Positions 24,990 through 35,775 of a stretch of DNA of 64,000 nt are shown one piece after another. The notes below the pieces were generated by a model. That model made no database searches. It saw only the letters and a program-made list of their open reading frames with translations, and was not told the DNA's origin. How positions within the stretch are numbered: the first letter of the stretch is position 1; every line of letters starts with the position of its first letter. The position numbers were made by a program, and so were the translations under genes. This DNA comes from Glomus cerebriforme. Its lineage: Eukaryota > Glomeromycota > Glomeromycetes > Glomerales > Glomeraceae. Where the stretch lies: positions 93,724 through 157,723 of the forward strand of contig QKYT01000100.1 in NCBI GenBank assembly GCA_003550305.1, written 5' to 3'.

Positions 24990-25239
24990 AATGAGAATGG
25001 TATTTTAAGAAATTATCAGGAATAGTGGATAAAATTACTCTTGAAAAAATATCATTTTTATTATATTATGTAATAATTAAAATACATTGATTTATATCAA
25101 TATTTTTGTACTGCTTGTTTAATATTTTTTTGCCATTTAATTTTCATTACATCTAACTGTTACAATTGCTCATTTTTAAATCTTTTATAGCGTTAACAGT
25201 AATTTCTTTTTCAACAAATGCATTTTCAAATTTAGTATA
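24990..25239 (-). pseudogene. Downstream end of the interrupted PB1/SAM-family gene
   Basis: The minus strand from 25239 reads KFENAFVEKEITVNAIKDL, then KNEQL-QLDVMKIKWQKNI and KQAVQKY. This is the second half of a SAM-like domain whose first half lies at 29.99-30.1 kb, on the other side of the 4.7-kb Tc1-type element. Stops at expected Gln positions show it is dead. It is the direct continuation of the relic at 29988-31217. Confidence 0.6.
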
Positions 25240-25319
25240 TACAGTGCCCGGTAATAAGTCACCGGTCATGTGACACTGATCAATTTTAATGTGAATTTTT
25301 AAATTCAAATTACTTAATC

Positions 25320-26405
25320 ACTACAATACCAAATTTAATAAAAATTTTTTTATTTGAATGGCAAAGTTTTTAACTTTTTATTAATACTTTGTTAGATGAT
25401 CTTTACTTTTTATAACAGCAACAACTCGATGAAGCATGCTATTAACAAGATTTTAGTATTTATTAATATCAATACCTGCCACTCCTCTTGAAGTATTTCC
25501 CATAAATCTTCCCAATTTTTTGGCAATGGAGTATGTGCATGCACCTGTCTTTCCAACTCATTCCATAAATTTTCTATTGGGTTGAGATCTGGACTCTGTG
25601 CAGGCTATGGAATACTATTAACCTCATTTTCTTTTTTTCAACTTTGAACTATCCTTGCAATATGTATAGGAGCATTATCTTCTTAAAAAAAATAACTTTT
25701 CTGATCGTTTAAATCATCTATGAATGGTAACAAATAATTTTATAATACATCAATATATACTGCAGTTGTAACTCTCCTTTCTAATTTTACTAATGGACCA
25801 AAATTATGCTTAGTAAAGTATCCCCACACCATTATTCCTTGCTGAGCTGATTTTATTATAGGAATTAAGCACTCCACATCATATTTTTCGTGAGGGCACC
25901 TCCATATTCACCTTTTACCATTTTTCCTAAATAATTTAAACTTAGACTCATTACTCCAAATAATATTTTCCCACTCATCTACCCACTCTTTTCTTTCTTT
26001 TGCCCAAGCAAGTCTTTTTTGCTTATTTTTTTCACTTACAAAAGATTTTCTTACACCAACTCAACCATAGAAACCTTGTTTATGAAGATATTTTTTTAAA
26101 GTCTTTTTATAAACATTTGTTGAAGTAGAATTGACAAATTCTTCATGTAATTCCTGTATATTTACTTTTCTATTTTCTTTAAGAATTCTTGTCAAATGGC
26201 GGCCATCTCATTCAATCATTATTTGTAATCTCCCAGTTCTGGAAGGAAGAGTTTCATATTTATAATTTTTATATATAGAAATAATATCATGTATAGTACT
26301 TTGAGGATGGTTCAAGGCTTTACTAATCTTTCTCTTGCTTATTTCACATTTTCACGCACCAACAACTTCTTCACGTTTAAAAGTAAAAAGTTCTTTCTTT
26401 TAAAA
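25320..26405 (-). pseudogene. Tc1 transposase, nearly full length, with premature stops
   Basis: From 26405 downward: a helix-turn-helix region (ISKRKISKALNHPQSTIHDI), a second DNA-binding part (SRTGRLQIM, DGRHLTRILKENRKV), then the catalytic domain with WSNESKFKLF, the YFF-EDNAPIHIAR block carrying the second Asp, and PAQSPDLNPIENLWNELERQ carrying the third acidic residue. Eight or so stops remain. At least five (in GA-KCE, E-DGRH, YG-VGV, VL-NYL and FF-EDN) lie where Tc1 relatives have Arg or Gln, so single C-to-T changes would explain them; one Trp codon became TAG. It is the outer element's own enzyme, now dead. Confidence 0.85.
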
Positions 26406-26802
26406 AATATGTTTGAATAAGAAAGGTCTTAGCAATATGTGGCAAAAATCTGGAGGCAAATTATCACCATTTTCAAAATAGTGCGATCTACAATCACATG
26501 ATGATATGTTATAAATCGCGCGAATTTCACAATTTTTTGTGAATTCTTTTTAAATTTATAATAATATTGCGAATTCTTTTTACAGTTATAGACTACAGGT
26601 CTTATAACTACTATATTTTGAGTTTNATATGTCTAAAATAGTTTCTTTCCCTCGAATTCTCAAAAATACTACCCTTAATAAAACGAATTCTTGNGAATTT
26701 TTAGAATTATTCTTAGCAAACTCTTTTTTATTGTAAATACAAAGTTTTTTAGCTGTTAAAGGTTAAGTCTGTAAATAATCTAAAGCATTTTTAGATAAAG
26801 AA

Positions 26803-27899
26803 ATGGGAAAAAGTCTAAATGAAGATCTGAAATGGTGTATTATCTATTGTCAAGCTAAGAGTTTCACGCAAAAAGAAATTGCTAAAAGAATGTATGTTAG
26901 CGAGTCAACTGTTAATAAAGTTTGTAGAATCTTTAAAAAATNGGNATNTGTAAAAGATCNATTTNTTGGTAGAGTAGGAAGGAGAAAAATATTTTCAAGA
27001 CAAGATATGTTAGTAAGAATTTTTCTTATAGATAACTATTGTTTATTAGAATCTAACAAAGTTTATAATTTATAGGTATTAGAAAGTTTGGTTAATGATA
27101 AAGTAGATTGGTACCTTGATGAATTGGTACATGAAATGGAGCAAAGAATAGAAAAGTTAGTTTTTATACCAACATTATGGCGTTCACTTAGATTTTGTGG
27201 TATAATTAGAAAAAAAGTACAGAAAGCAGCTAAAGAAAGAAGTGATATATTGCATGGTGTTTATTTATATAATATTGGAATGAATTATAATACTAAACAA
27301 TTAATTTTTATTGATGAATCTGCAAAGGATAAAAGAATACTTACTAGATTATATGGTTACTCTCCTATCAGTACTAGAGCAAAAAAAAGTGTTGTTTTCA
27401 TCANAGNAAAANGGTATACTATTTTANNAGCATTATCCTTAGAAGGTTTTATTGCTGTAGATATTATGGAAGGGAGTTGTGATAAAGAAAGATTTCAAAC
27501 TTTTGTTTTAACACAATTGGTAAGTATCTTATTTTATATGATTATTAAATATTATTTAAAGTTTTTTTATTAATGATATTTTCTTAAATTAAGTTATCTC
27601 AAATGAATCCATACCTAGCTAAGCATAGTGTATTAGTTATAGATAATGCACGTATACATCACAATGATGATTTAGTTGCAGCAGTAGAAGAGATTGGCGG
27701 TAGGATACTTTATTTACTATCCTATTCACCAGATTTAAATCCTATTGAGACAGCTTTTTTAGCATTAAAATCTTGGCTAAAAATATACCAAGATTTTGCA
27801 GATTTATTTGATCCAATATATTTAATTTTAGTTGTATTAGCTCAAACTTCACCAGAAATTGTAAAAAAATATTTTGAGAAATCAGTTTATGATGAATAA
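26803..27899 (+). CDS. IS630/Tc1-type DDE transposase, 3 exons, almost intact
   Basis: Exons 26803-27012, 27076-27519 and 27594-27899 join in frame across GT-AG introns of 63 and 74 bp and give about 319 residues. Exon 1 carries a helix-turn-helix (SFTQKEIAKRMYVSESTVNK) and a GRVGRRK patch. The catalytic domain has FIDESAKDKRILTRLYGYS (first Asp), VLVIDNARIHH (second Asp) and LSYSPDLNPIETAF (Glu). Thirty-four residues separate the second Asp from the Glu, making it a DD34E enzyme of the IS630-Tc1-mariner superfamily (DDE_3 fold). No stop interrupts it; only N bases at seven or so codons leave residues unknown. It is far better preserved than the Tc1 enzyme beside it, so it is probably the younger element and possibly active elsewhere in the genome. 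Confidence 0.8.
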
Positions 27900-28064
27900 T
27901 CAAAATAAAGAATATATATATGTTAACAAAATTTACAAATTTAAATATTAAATATTTATTTAATTTTACAATGAATAAGTCTACTTATAATGCTTTCAAC
28001 TTTATTGAACAATTATATTATTAGTAAAATGAAATATATAAAAATAAACTAAAAATGCGTAAAA

Positions 28065-29738
28065 CTAATCATATTTTTTTGCCTTATCATGCAATATTTG
28101 CCTACGCCCAATAATTATTACACCCATTGAAATATATTCAGAATCTNACAATNTGCTAAGTTGANTAACAAGAATTTCTTGTTCTTTAAAAACAGATAAA
28201 TAACAAGTAAATTTACCATCACCAAATTCTTGATCTAGATTTTTTAAAAAATCTTTCATGTTTGGTATAGGTTTTTTTGTTAAACTATAATCTGATTCCT
28301 GTAAAGGAATTGATAAATTTTGATCTGATGTTTGTGAAATTGAAAATCTTCTTGAATCATAATCAGAATAATAATATGAAAATGGAAATGATGCTGATTG
28401 TGATGCTAAATAACATATTGGTTGGGAATGATAAGAATAATAAGGATATTGAAAATATGTTATTATTTGAGGATGATTAGTAAAATCATCAGCAACATTA
28501 AGAGAATTTCTCTTGGTTACTTTTACTGAATGCATCATGCTAAACATAGCATGATTAGGAGGAATATCTAAATTTGCATTTTTATTTACCTATAATAAAA
28601 GAATAATAAATTTTACAATATCATAACTTGCAATATAATTATAAGATACATACTATTTCTTTAGCCCATAAACTAATTGCAAAATTAGTTAAAGATAAAT
28701 GACGGTCATCTTTGATAAAACAATGTTTATGATTTTGAATATCACAAACATACTTATCATTTAATTTTATCACATAAGAACTAATTAACACTTCATTTTC
28801 ATCTAAATTTGCTTCTTTAGGCATATATTTTTTTACGTGTTTTTTTGGTGATTGTGATTTAGATTTAGTATTTTGAAAAGAAGAGACATTATCTTCAGAT
28901 TCATCATTANATTCCTNTTNTNAAACTTCATCCTATAATATTAAAAATTTATTTAAATAATAATTTGTACAAATAATTTAGTGAATAGTTTTAAAATAAT
29001 AAATACCTGATGTGTTTGTTTTTTAGATACATCTTTAAGTNTAANAANAATTACTGCTTTTTTATTTCCTGCTATTATACTTTGATAATCCTTTAAAAAC
29101 TNATNAAATNNCTNTTCATTACTTAAAANTGTTCCAGCTCNANTCTCTNAATNTNATTTATATGCCAAAGAATATTCATTTTTATAAACTAACCCAACTT
29201 GTTCACAGATAAATGATTCAATTTTATCTNTAAAATCAACAAAATTTGGATTTTCTAAATTAAAGTTAACTATTACAGCAAGTAACATTTATTTGTTTTG
29301 TTTGATAGTCATGTGTAATTTGAATTCTATTTGTGATAGTATAGATGGTGTAGGTGATTGAAGAGAAATATCATNAGTTGGTNAAGGAGAGGGAGAAATA
29401 GTNATGAATTTTCTATTCTTATCAGCTGCTTTAATGTCTCTGTTAATTTGACTATTACATGCTGAATAAAGTGTACAATTATGTGGCAGTTCCATATCCA
29501 ACTTATATCCATATTTTTGGTTGNTAAATAATAAAGTACTTTTTATTTTTTCATGTACTTTGGTTGGTTTATAAGATAAATTTCTAAAGTTTGGAACATT
29601 TCCAGTACGATTTTTTTTAGTTGGTTTGATAATTTTATCACAATTACAATTATTTGATATCAAATCTATATCACAATACATACATAGTTGACATGTAAAA
29701 CAAACTTCAATTTGGTAGTTTCTTGGTGAAATAGACAT
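28065..29738 (-). CDS. Transposon-borne PB1-like/SAM-like protein gene, multi-exon
   Basis: Starts MSISPRNYQIEVCFTCQLCM at 29738 with a Cys-rich segment (C-x2-C-x2-C and nearby Cys). After one in-frame TAA at 29289-29291, a PB1/ubiquitin-like stretch follows: NFNLENPNFVDF, then IESFICEQVGLVYKNEYSLAYK split by N bases, then FLKDYQSIIAGNKKAVI. After an intron comes the motif NHKHCFIKDDRHLSLTNFAI with SLWAKEI (28824-28655). After a further intron, the last exon (28547-28065) ends in a SAM-like domain (MKDFLKNLDQEFGDGKF to SMGVIIIGRRQILHDKAKKY). It faces the DD34E transposase tail to tail inside the same inverted repeats. Function unknown. The single TAA means this copy may be inactive or may encode two proteins. 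Confidence 0.55.
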
Positions 29739-29987
29739 CTTTACACACTTTTATACGTGACACGATAATTTTTATAAAATTTTTATAGTTCAGAATATTA
29801 AATTTTATTGGTCAGATCTTGATGTTATACAAATTTGAAATTCAAATTTTTTTTTTGTTGATCATTTCACAAATTTTAAGATCGCACTTTTTTGAAAAAG
29901 GCAATAATAACAAAATGATCAATATAACAGGTAAACAAATAAATGATCAACAATCATGTGACTGGTGACTTCTTACTGAGCACTGTA

Positions 29988-31217
29988 TATCACAGTTAGT
30001 ACTATATTTCAGATCCAAGTGATTAAAAAACTCATTATCTAAAAGTAATTTTCTTGAATTTGATGATAATTTCAAATGAGGATTTGCATGATTTTGATCA
30101 AGTTGACTTGGTAGTTGAATAATAAAAGTAAGTATAGTTGGTATTTGATTAACTTATACTTGTGTTGTTAATTTATTTTTATTAATAAATACACTTAATT
30201 TTATATCAATTACCAGATAGGATGGAGGAACATCATAAGTTGTTTTTTTATTCATTTAAATAAAAATTAATAATGAATATTATTTTTTATTTGAATTCAC
30301 AAAAATAATAAATATTTTACATACAATATCATGAGCTCAAAGCTATAATCTAGAAGAATTAAGTTGCAAATGCCAGTCATCTTAAACAAAATATAGAGTA
30401 GAATACATATCACATTTATATATTTTAACTAAATCAGTAATAATTTCAGATCATGCTTTCTCTTCTTTTGATAAATCATCTTCTTTGGTTGGATGAGACT
30501 TCTTTTTTTTTTTAGCTTATTTTTTTTCAGAAAATGATCTACTTTTATCATCAGAATTCTAAAAATTTCTAAATATTAAATTTTTGCTTATTATCTTACA
30601 AATATATCAAAAAACTTTACCTTTTTATTTTTCCTATTTTTTTTTCAATTACATTACTCTTTACAGTTGCTATCACTAATATTCTTTTTTTAAATGAAGT
30701 TATCTTTTAGTATTCACTAATGAATTCTTGAAAATCTAATTTATCTTTAAATATATTAGAAGATTATGAATATTTATAGCTTTATATAAAATAGTATAAT
30801 TATCCATTGATTTAATTTTTCTTTCTAAAATTTTTCTGATTGCTAAATTTATTTTCTCCATAACATTTTTATAACTAGCAGGTTGAATAGTTAGAATTTT
30901 TGCTATAGGTGTTTTTATATTATTATTCATAACAACTAGTTGTATTTTTACTTTATCAATATGTCATCTTTATCATGATCTCTATTATTATCACCATCAT
31001 TATCATCATTATCATCATCATTATCATTACTACTATTATCATCATCATCTTCTTTATTTTCATAATTTACATTACTAATATAACCATTATTATTATTATT
31101 ACCTTCATTACCATCTTTATTATTATTCTCTTCATCTTCTATTTTATTATCATCATTTTATTCATTTTCTTTCTTATTGGTATAATTTCTCTTCCTTTTC
31201 TTATTATTTTTTTTTGA
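29988..31217 (-). pseudogene. Decayed PB1-like/SAM-like gene (paralogue of the transposon-borne gene)
   Basis: From about 30930 downward: KNVMEKINLAIRKILERKIK then YTILYKA (PB1-like), FISEY-KITSFKKRILVI, a Lys-rich linker, EEKA-SEIITDLVKIYKCDM with STLYFV-DDWHLQLNSSRL (the same C/H--DD-HL-L motif as in the transposon gene), and a SAM-like start (LLLDNEFFNHLDLKYSTNCD). An acidic Asp/Asn/Glu run (31217-30975) lies upstream in the same orientation. The SAM half continues at 25239 beyond the Tc1-type insertion. Many stops; not functional. Confidence 0.6.
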
Positions 31218-31229
31218 TAAACTGTTCAA

Positions 31230-32329
31230 AACAATTAATTTATCAGTTTTCTTATTACTGCTTAACTTCTAAGTTTTTTTGGGTTAAGACTTCTTATTAC
31301 TATCTTTTAATTATTGGAGTTTGTTATTACAAGTACTATAAGTAATATAAGAAAAGCATTCTTCAAAATTACTATTATAAAGAAATTTAGTATTAGCACT
31401 AAATAGAAACTAATTGAGTTTTAAAAATAATTAACTTGAAGTAAATGCATGTTGGTATATTTGTTATCCAGCTAGGATTTTTTAACTCTTAATATTTTAT
31501 TTTTTTGACAGTTGCATGGATTCTTTTGTAAAAATTTAAAATAACACAAATACTTTTTAATACATATAATAAGTATTAAGAAAATATTTGTATATAAAAT
31601 TTTCTGTTATTTTATTATAAATAATTAAATGTGAAAAATTACTTTAACTTCTTTTTATGTAATTTTAGTATTATATAGATTATTTGCTATATCAAGTGAT
31701 CAGGTTTAAAAATAAAGAATTTTTAAATAAAATTTGCACATGTTTTTGGTTATTTTCAGTGTTTTCAGTTGTTTTTAATATTTTAATTATAATTGATTAG
31801 TAATTTGCCAATCACAGTAATTTGAAAATGGTAATAATAAATAAATTAAATAATTACTATTATTATATTTGTATTGATATATTGACTACTGAATATTAGT
31901 TTAAAAATTACAAAATTTGATATTATGAATGCTGACAATAATGTTACAGAAGTTTAATCAAAATTCACATCTGAGTGGTATCGAAGAGTGTTGAATATTT
32001 GCTTGAGTTTAGTTGTTATGAAATTTAATATTTGAATGATACCCAAAGAGTAACATAGATTTTGACTAGCATTAGAACATAATTCGGCCTAAAATCAGCC
32101 AGCCAAAATTTAGCCAAAATGGACTATTTTAACTAGTGTCACTACATATAAACCAATTGCATATTTGTTTTAAAGTATTAATATATGAACCTTCTAAAAT
32201 TGGAAATTAATTTTGTTATGCATTATTTGATGATATTTATGTAAATATTTAATGTAATCCTTTTGAATTAAATATTATTAATTATTAATTAAGAAATAAA
32301 TTTAAAAATAATTATAATTTAATAATCAC
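31230..32329. other. AT-rich spacer
   Basis: No recognisable gene. Short protein-like pieces near 31930-32130 could not be assigned. Confidence 0.5.
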
Positions 32330-35218
32330 TTACTCATACCAATTTACTTCCTTTCCATTAATCATTATTTCTCTGGAATTCTTTTCATCAGTATGATTTC
32401 TAGATAAATTATTTTTAAGTTTTTTGAATACATAAGTTGGATCACTGATAAAAAACCAGTCTTCTTCAGTAATAGATTTATAATTTTATAATTTGTTAAA
32501 AAAAGTTGACTATTATAAACAGATCTAAGAAATTTACTAATATGATAACTAAAAACTTTTCATCCTTTTGCAGTCCTAGTAAATTCTATAAATAATGTTG
32601 ATTTAATTAATCCTAAATACCATTAATTATCTCTTGGACTTTTAAATTTTCACAATTCATTAACATTCCATTTCAATTTTAAGGGTATTGGTAAACAAAT
32701 AAAATTTTGTTCAATTTCAATTTCTTTAAAATCATCACAATCAATTTAATATACAATAAATTTTGTTCTTTCAAAATTACTATTTATAATTTTTGCTGCA
32801 TAAAAAGATTTTTTATTTTTATTAAAATTAACTTCTACAATATCTTTTTTAATGCATACTAATCAAAACTTTTAATATGTGTTCTATTTTCATCTGCTCC
32901 ATCACAAATTGAACTACATTTATATATATATACCTATACATTCTAATTTTGCTGTAAGACTAAAAATTAATGAATTTAAGCTATATGCTGTCATATTATT
33001 AATACCATAATAAGATATGAAAAATGCAAAATTGTGTGTTATTGAATGCCAAACTATTTGATGAACTTGAGTTGCAAGTTCATATTTTTGTTCAAAAGGT
33101 ATAGAATTAGATAAAGAATTATTAATTTCTATTGATGTTAACATTGCATAACAAATAGGAATGGGAGCGACTTGTTCAGCTCAATTTCGGCTCACCATCG
33201 ACTTCACTTCTACTTTCATTAAAAAAAAGTGAGCTACATGCGTCAAATTAAAGACACAGGTAGNTCATGTGATGATGATCAATTAAGAAAATTTTGATTG
33301 GTCATCAAACAATAGTTGGTCCATGATCGTCATAATTTTGACATCGATCCTATTTCAAGCTGACTTTTGGAGCGGTTCGGTTCAAGTTTAATGAAATAAT
33401 TTTTAGTCTATAAATTTTCTTTTTATTTATTTATTTTAAAAGAATAAGTGCTTCTTTTAATTTTAATAGATTTTTAGCCCATATTAATTTAAAATCCGCT
33501 AGATATAAAAATTTCTCAAAATCACGTGATTCGAGCTGACCCATCCCTAATAACAAATGCTTAATAGTCTTGCATTTCATTTCAAAATCCAAATACCAAT
33601 ATAACAGTTTTCATATTGACTTCAAAGAAGACCTATTTAAAAAAATAAAAATATATTTATAAAATTTTAGAAAATAATAACAATAATCATTTTTTATCTT
33701 TTTGAATCTTAAAAGAATCATGTGAAAAAAATCACATTTATCCATATTCCCAAATTTTATTTATTGTTAAGCTAGATAACATCTAATAAGCAATTTTATC
33801 TTGCCATCCAGATTTTTGTTTACATTCATTAATATAACTTTTAAGTGCAGAAATTGATGATAAATGCATAATTGTTTTCATTGCATTATATGCTGTATGG
33901 CCAGATTTACTGTATACAGATATAGTCCAATGTAAAAACCTATTAAGTAAAAAAAATAAGTTTTTTTTATATTAATATGTAAAAATAAATATAAATTAAT
34001 CTTACATTGGATGGTATCTTATTCCATTTTGTTTAATCTGAATACGAATGAGTTCTTGAAAAATAGGATAAAGAGTAGAAATATTTATAGATTTATTAAT
34101 AACATCTTTAGCAACAGTATGAACAATATTTGCAATATTATCTGATATTTCTTCCTTTTCAATTTTCTCTTTAGATGCTTTTTTAAATCAATAATTAGTT
34201 CATTTTGTTCCTTAATAACTTTTCTTTATTGATTAATCTTTTCTATAAGAATTTCTTTTGATGCATATATTGCTTTTACAAAGTTTTTTGCTAAACCCCT
34301 TTTTTGAATTTGTTACATGATTTTTTGTAATTTTGTACAATTTTTACATATACTTTCTTCTTTTACTATAAGTGTGCAATCTATTCTTTGATATATTTCA
34401 TCAGGTTGTCCCATTCTTTCCATTAAAGTAAAGGATAATGATTTTTTTTATTGCTAACAAGTTGAGTATCTTGAATGCATATTACATTTTCAAATCCTTA
34501 AAATTATAAAAAAACAATAAATAAAATAAAATAAAATAAAAAAATAATTTAATTAATTTAATAAATATATTACCACTTGTACTCTTTTCATGACAAATGT
34601 TAACAGCAAAAATATATCTAATAAAATTAATTATTTCGTCAAGTGTTCTTTCCATCTCTTTAACTGGAACAGAAAGATATTTTCTTGCACTAATTGATCA
34701 AATACATAAACTTCATATCTTTGCATATTATTTCTAGTTAGAATTAGTAATTTTTTTTCTCATTGTCCCTCTCTAAAAAAAATAAATTCAAGTCTTCCAA
34801 TAATTTTTTGTACTGCAGTTCTGGCAAGTTCTCCTCCAGGTAAAACTTTTTCTTGAATTGATGAAAAAATATCTGTAGTATTTATTAATAACGTTATTTT
34901 TCAGTATGGTGTATAATTTGTATGAAGAATAGATGCTATTGATGGGCTAGTAGGATTGGATTTCAAAAAAATAGTAGTAATAGCTGATCTTTTTTCCTTA
35001 AAATAACCTCGATTCTTCAACCAATTTATCCATTTAAAAAATGAATCAAATTTACAATCATCTTTAATGCTATACATATAAGCTTTCTTTTCTTTTGCAT
35101 TATACATAAGCACACCTTCAAAATTTTTATCTAATGTTGGAAAGAAATATAATGTTTTTCCTTTGAGGTCAGGCCTAATACATACTAGTTCTTGCAATGC
35201 TTCTGCTTTTTTTGCCAC
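32330..35218 (-). pseudogene. Decayed P-element/THAP9-like transposase
   Basis: Starts with a 105-codon open stretch, MAKKAEALQELVCIRPDLKG, with the block GKTLYFFPTLDKNFEGVLMY (35218-34901). Coding continues through stops as LPGGELARTAVQKIIGRLEF, then TLYPIFQELIRIQIKQNGIR (34090-34010), then FLHWTISVYSKSGHTAYNAM (33939 on). Beyond a hAT MITE come IVWHSITHNFAFFISYYGIN, CDGADENRTHIKSFD and FFISDPTYVFKKLKNNLSRN (32450). The last block resembles the Asp-x-x-His-x-x-Lys--Arg-Asn region of P-element transposases. Family assignment is by resemblance only; a large, dead DNA-transposon protein is the safer statement. Confidence 0.55.
33156..33549. mobile_element. hAT MITE, 394 bp, with 8-bp target duplication
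   Basis: The left end is TAGGAATGGG and the right end is CCCATCCCTA (inverted, one mismatch). ATAACAAA immediately precedes (33148-33155) and follows (33550-33557) the element: a perfect 8-bp duplication, the hAT hallmark. It is non-coding and a little richer in GC than its surroundings. It splits the P-like transposase relic in frame. Confidence 0.88.
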
Positions 35219-35578
35219 TTTGGTGGTAGTAAATTGTCATTATTTTCGTTCGTGCAATTTTTTTTGTGACTATTAATGATAAAAGTTGTAAATACTTTAT
35301 TAAAATTATTTAAATAGTATATTTTTTTCTTTTACCGCTTACCATTTTTTAAGTAAATATCAAAATTTCCTATAAATTTAAGATATTTTAATAGCCAATC
35401 CTACTTTTTGATGCGAAACCTAAAAAAAAAATAGATATTTATAAAGTTTCGTATTTTGCGATATAATTTTTTTTTCATAATTAAATTGATTTTCAATTGA
35501 TTTGCCATTTTAAAGATAGATTTTAATTGATAGTAGCAATCATTAATCAGGCTGTGTAATCCAGTGTTGTTAAATTAT

Positions 35579-35680
35579 TATGTCATTTGCCCAAAATGAC
35601 ATTTGTCATTTCTTATAGTAAAATTGATGTTATTTAATATCATTTGATGTCATTTTAATGTCATTTCAGTGTTATTTGAC
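35579..35680 (+). promoter_or_regulatory. Repeated TGTCATTT motifs upstream of the Crinkler gene
   Basis: TGTCATTT occurs at 35581, 35604, 35648 and 35659, with an inverted AAATGACA at about 35593 and near-matches TGTTATTT at 35628 and 35669. All lie 100-200 bp before the start codon. They could be a factor-binding array or simple-sequence drift. Confidence 0.35.
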
Positions 35681-35775
35681 AACTGGTGTAACTTATGAGA
35701 TTTATCTAATCCCTATGTTATACAATACCCCAACTCCAAAAAATCTCTTTCTTGAACTATATTTTTTGCATCACA

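Larger units (their letters stand above)
26461..29901. mobile_element. Inner two-gene transposon bounded by a 29-bp inverted repeat
   Basis: TTATCACCATTTTCAAAATA followed by GTGCGATCT at 26461-26489 is repeated inverted at about 29873-29901 (25 of 29 bases match). Between them lie a plus-strand DD34E transposase with two introns and a minus-strand multi-exon gene, arranged tail to tail. I see no clean target duplication, so the exact ends are uncertain. About 30 N bases occur inside and none in the flanking Tc1 parts, as expected if several near-identical copies were collapsed. Confidence 0.6.
25242..29985. mobile_element. Tc1/mariner-type element, 4.74 kb, with internal two-gene insert
   Basis: The left terminal repeat begins CAGTGCCCGGTAATAAGTCA. 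The right one, read inward, begins CAGTGCTCAGTAAGAAGTCA. About 26 of 32 terminal bases match. TA flanks both ends (25240-25241, 29986-29987). Inside are a Tc1 transposase relic on the minus strand next to the left end (25.3-26.4 kb) and then 3.4 kb that a normal 1.6-kb Tc1 lacks: a second DDE transposase on the plus strand and a PB1/SAM-type gene on the minus strand. All N bases lie in that inner part. Confidence 0.8.

Noticed and set aside
30975..31217. 80-codon plus-strand frame made almost only of Ile, Thr and Phe
   Set aside because: It is the antisense of an acidic Asp/Asn/Glu run in the minus-strand PB1/SAM relic; low-complexity shadow.
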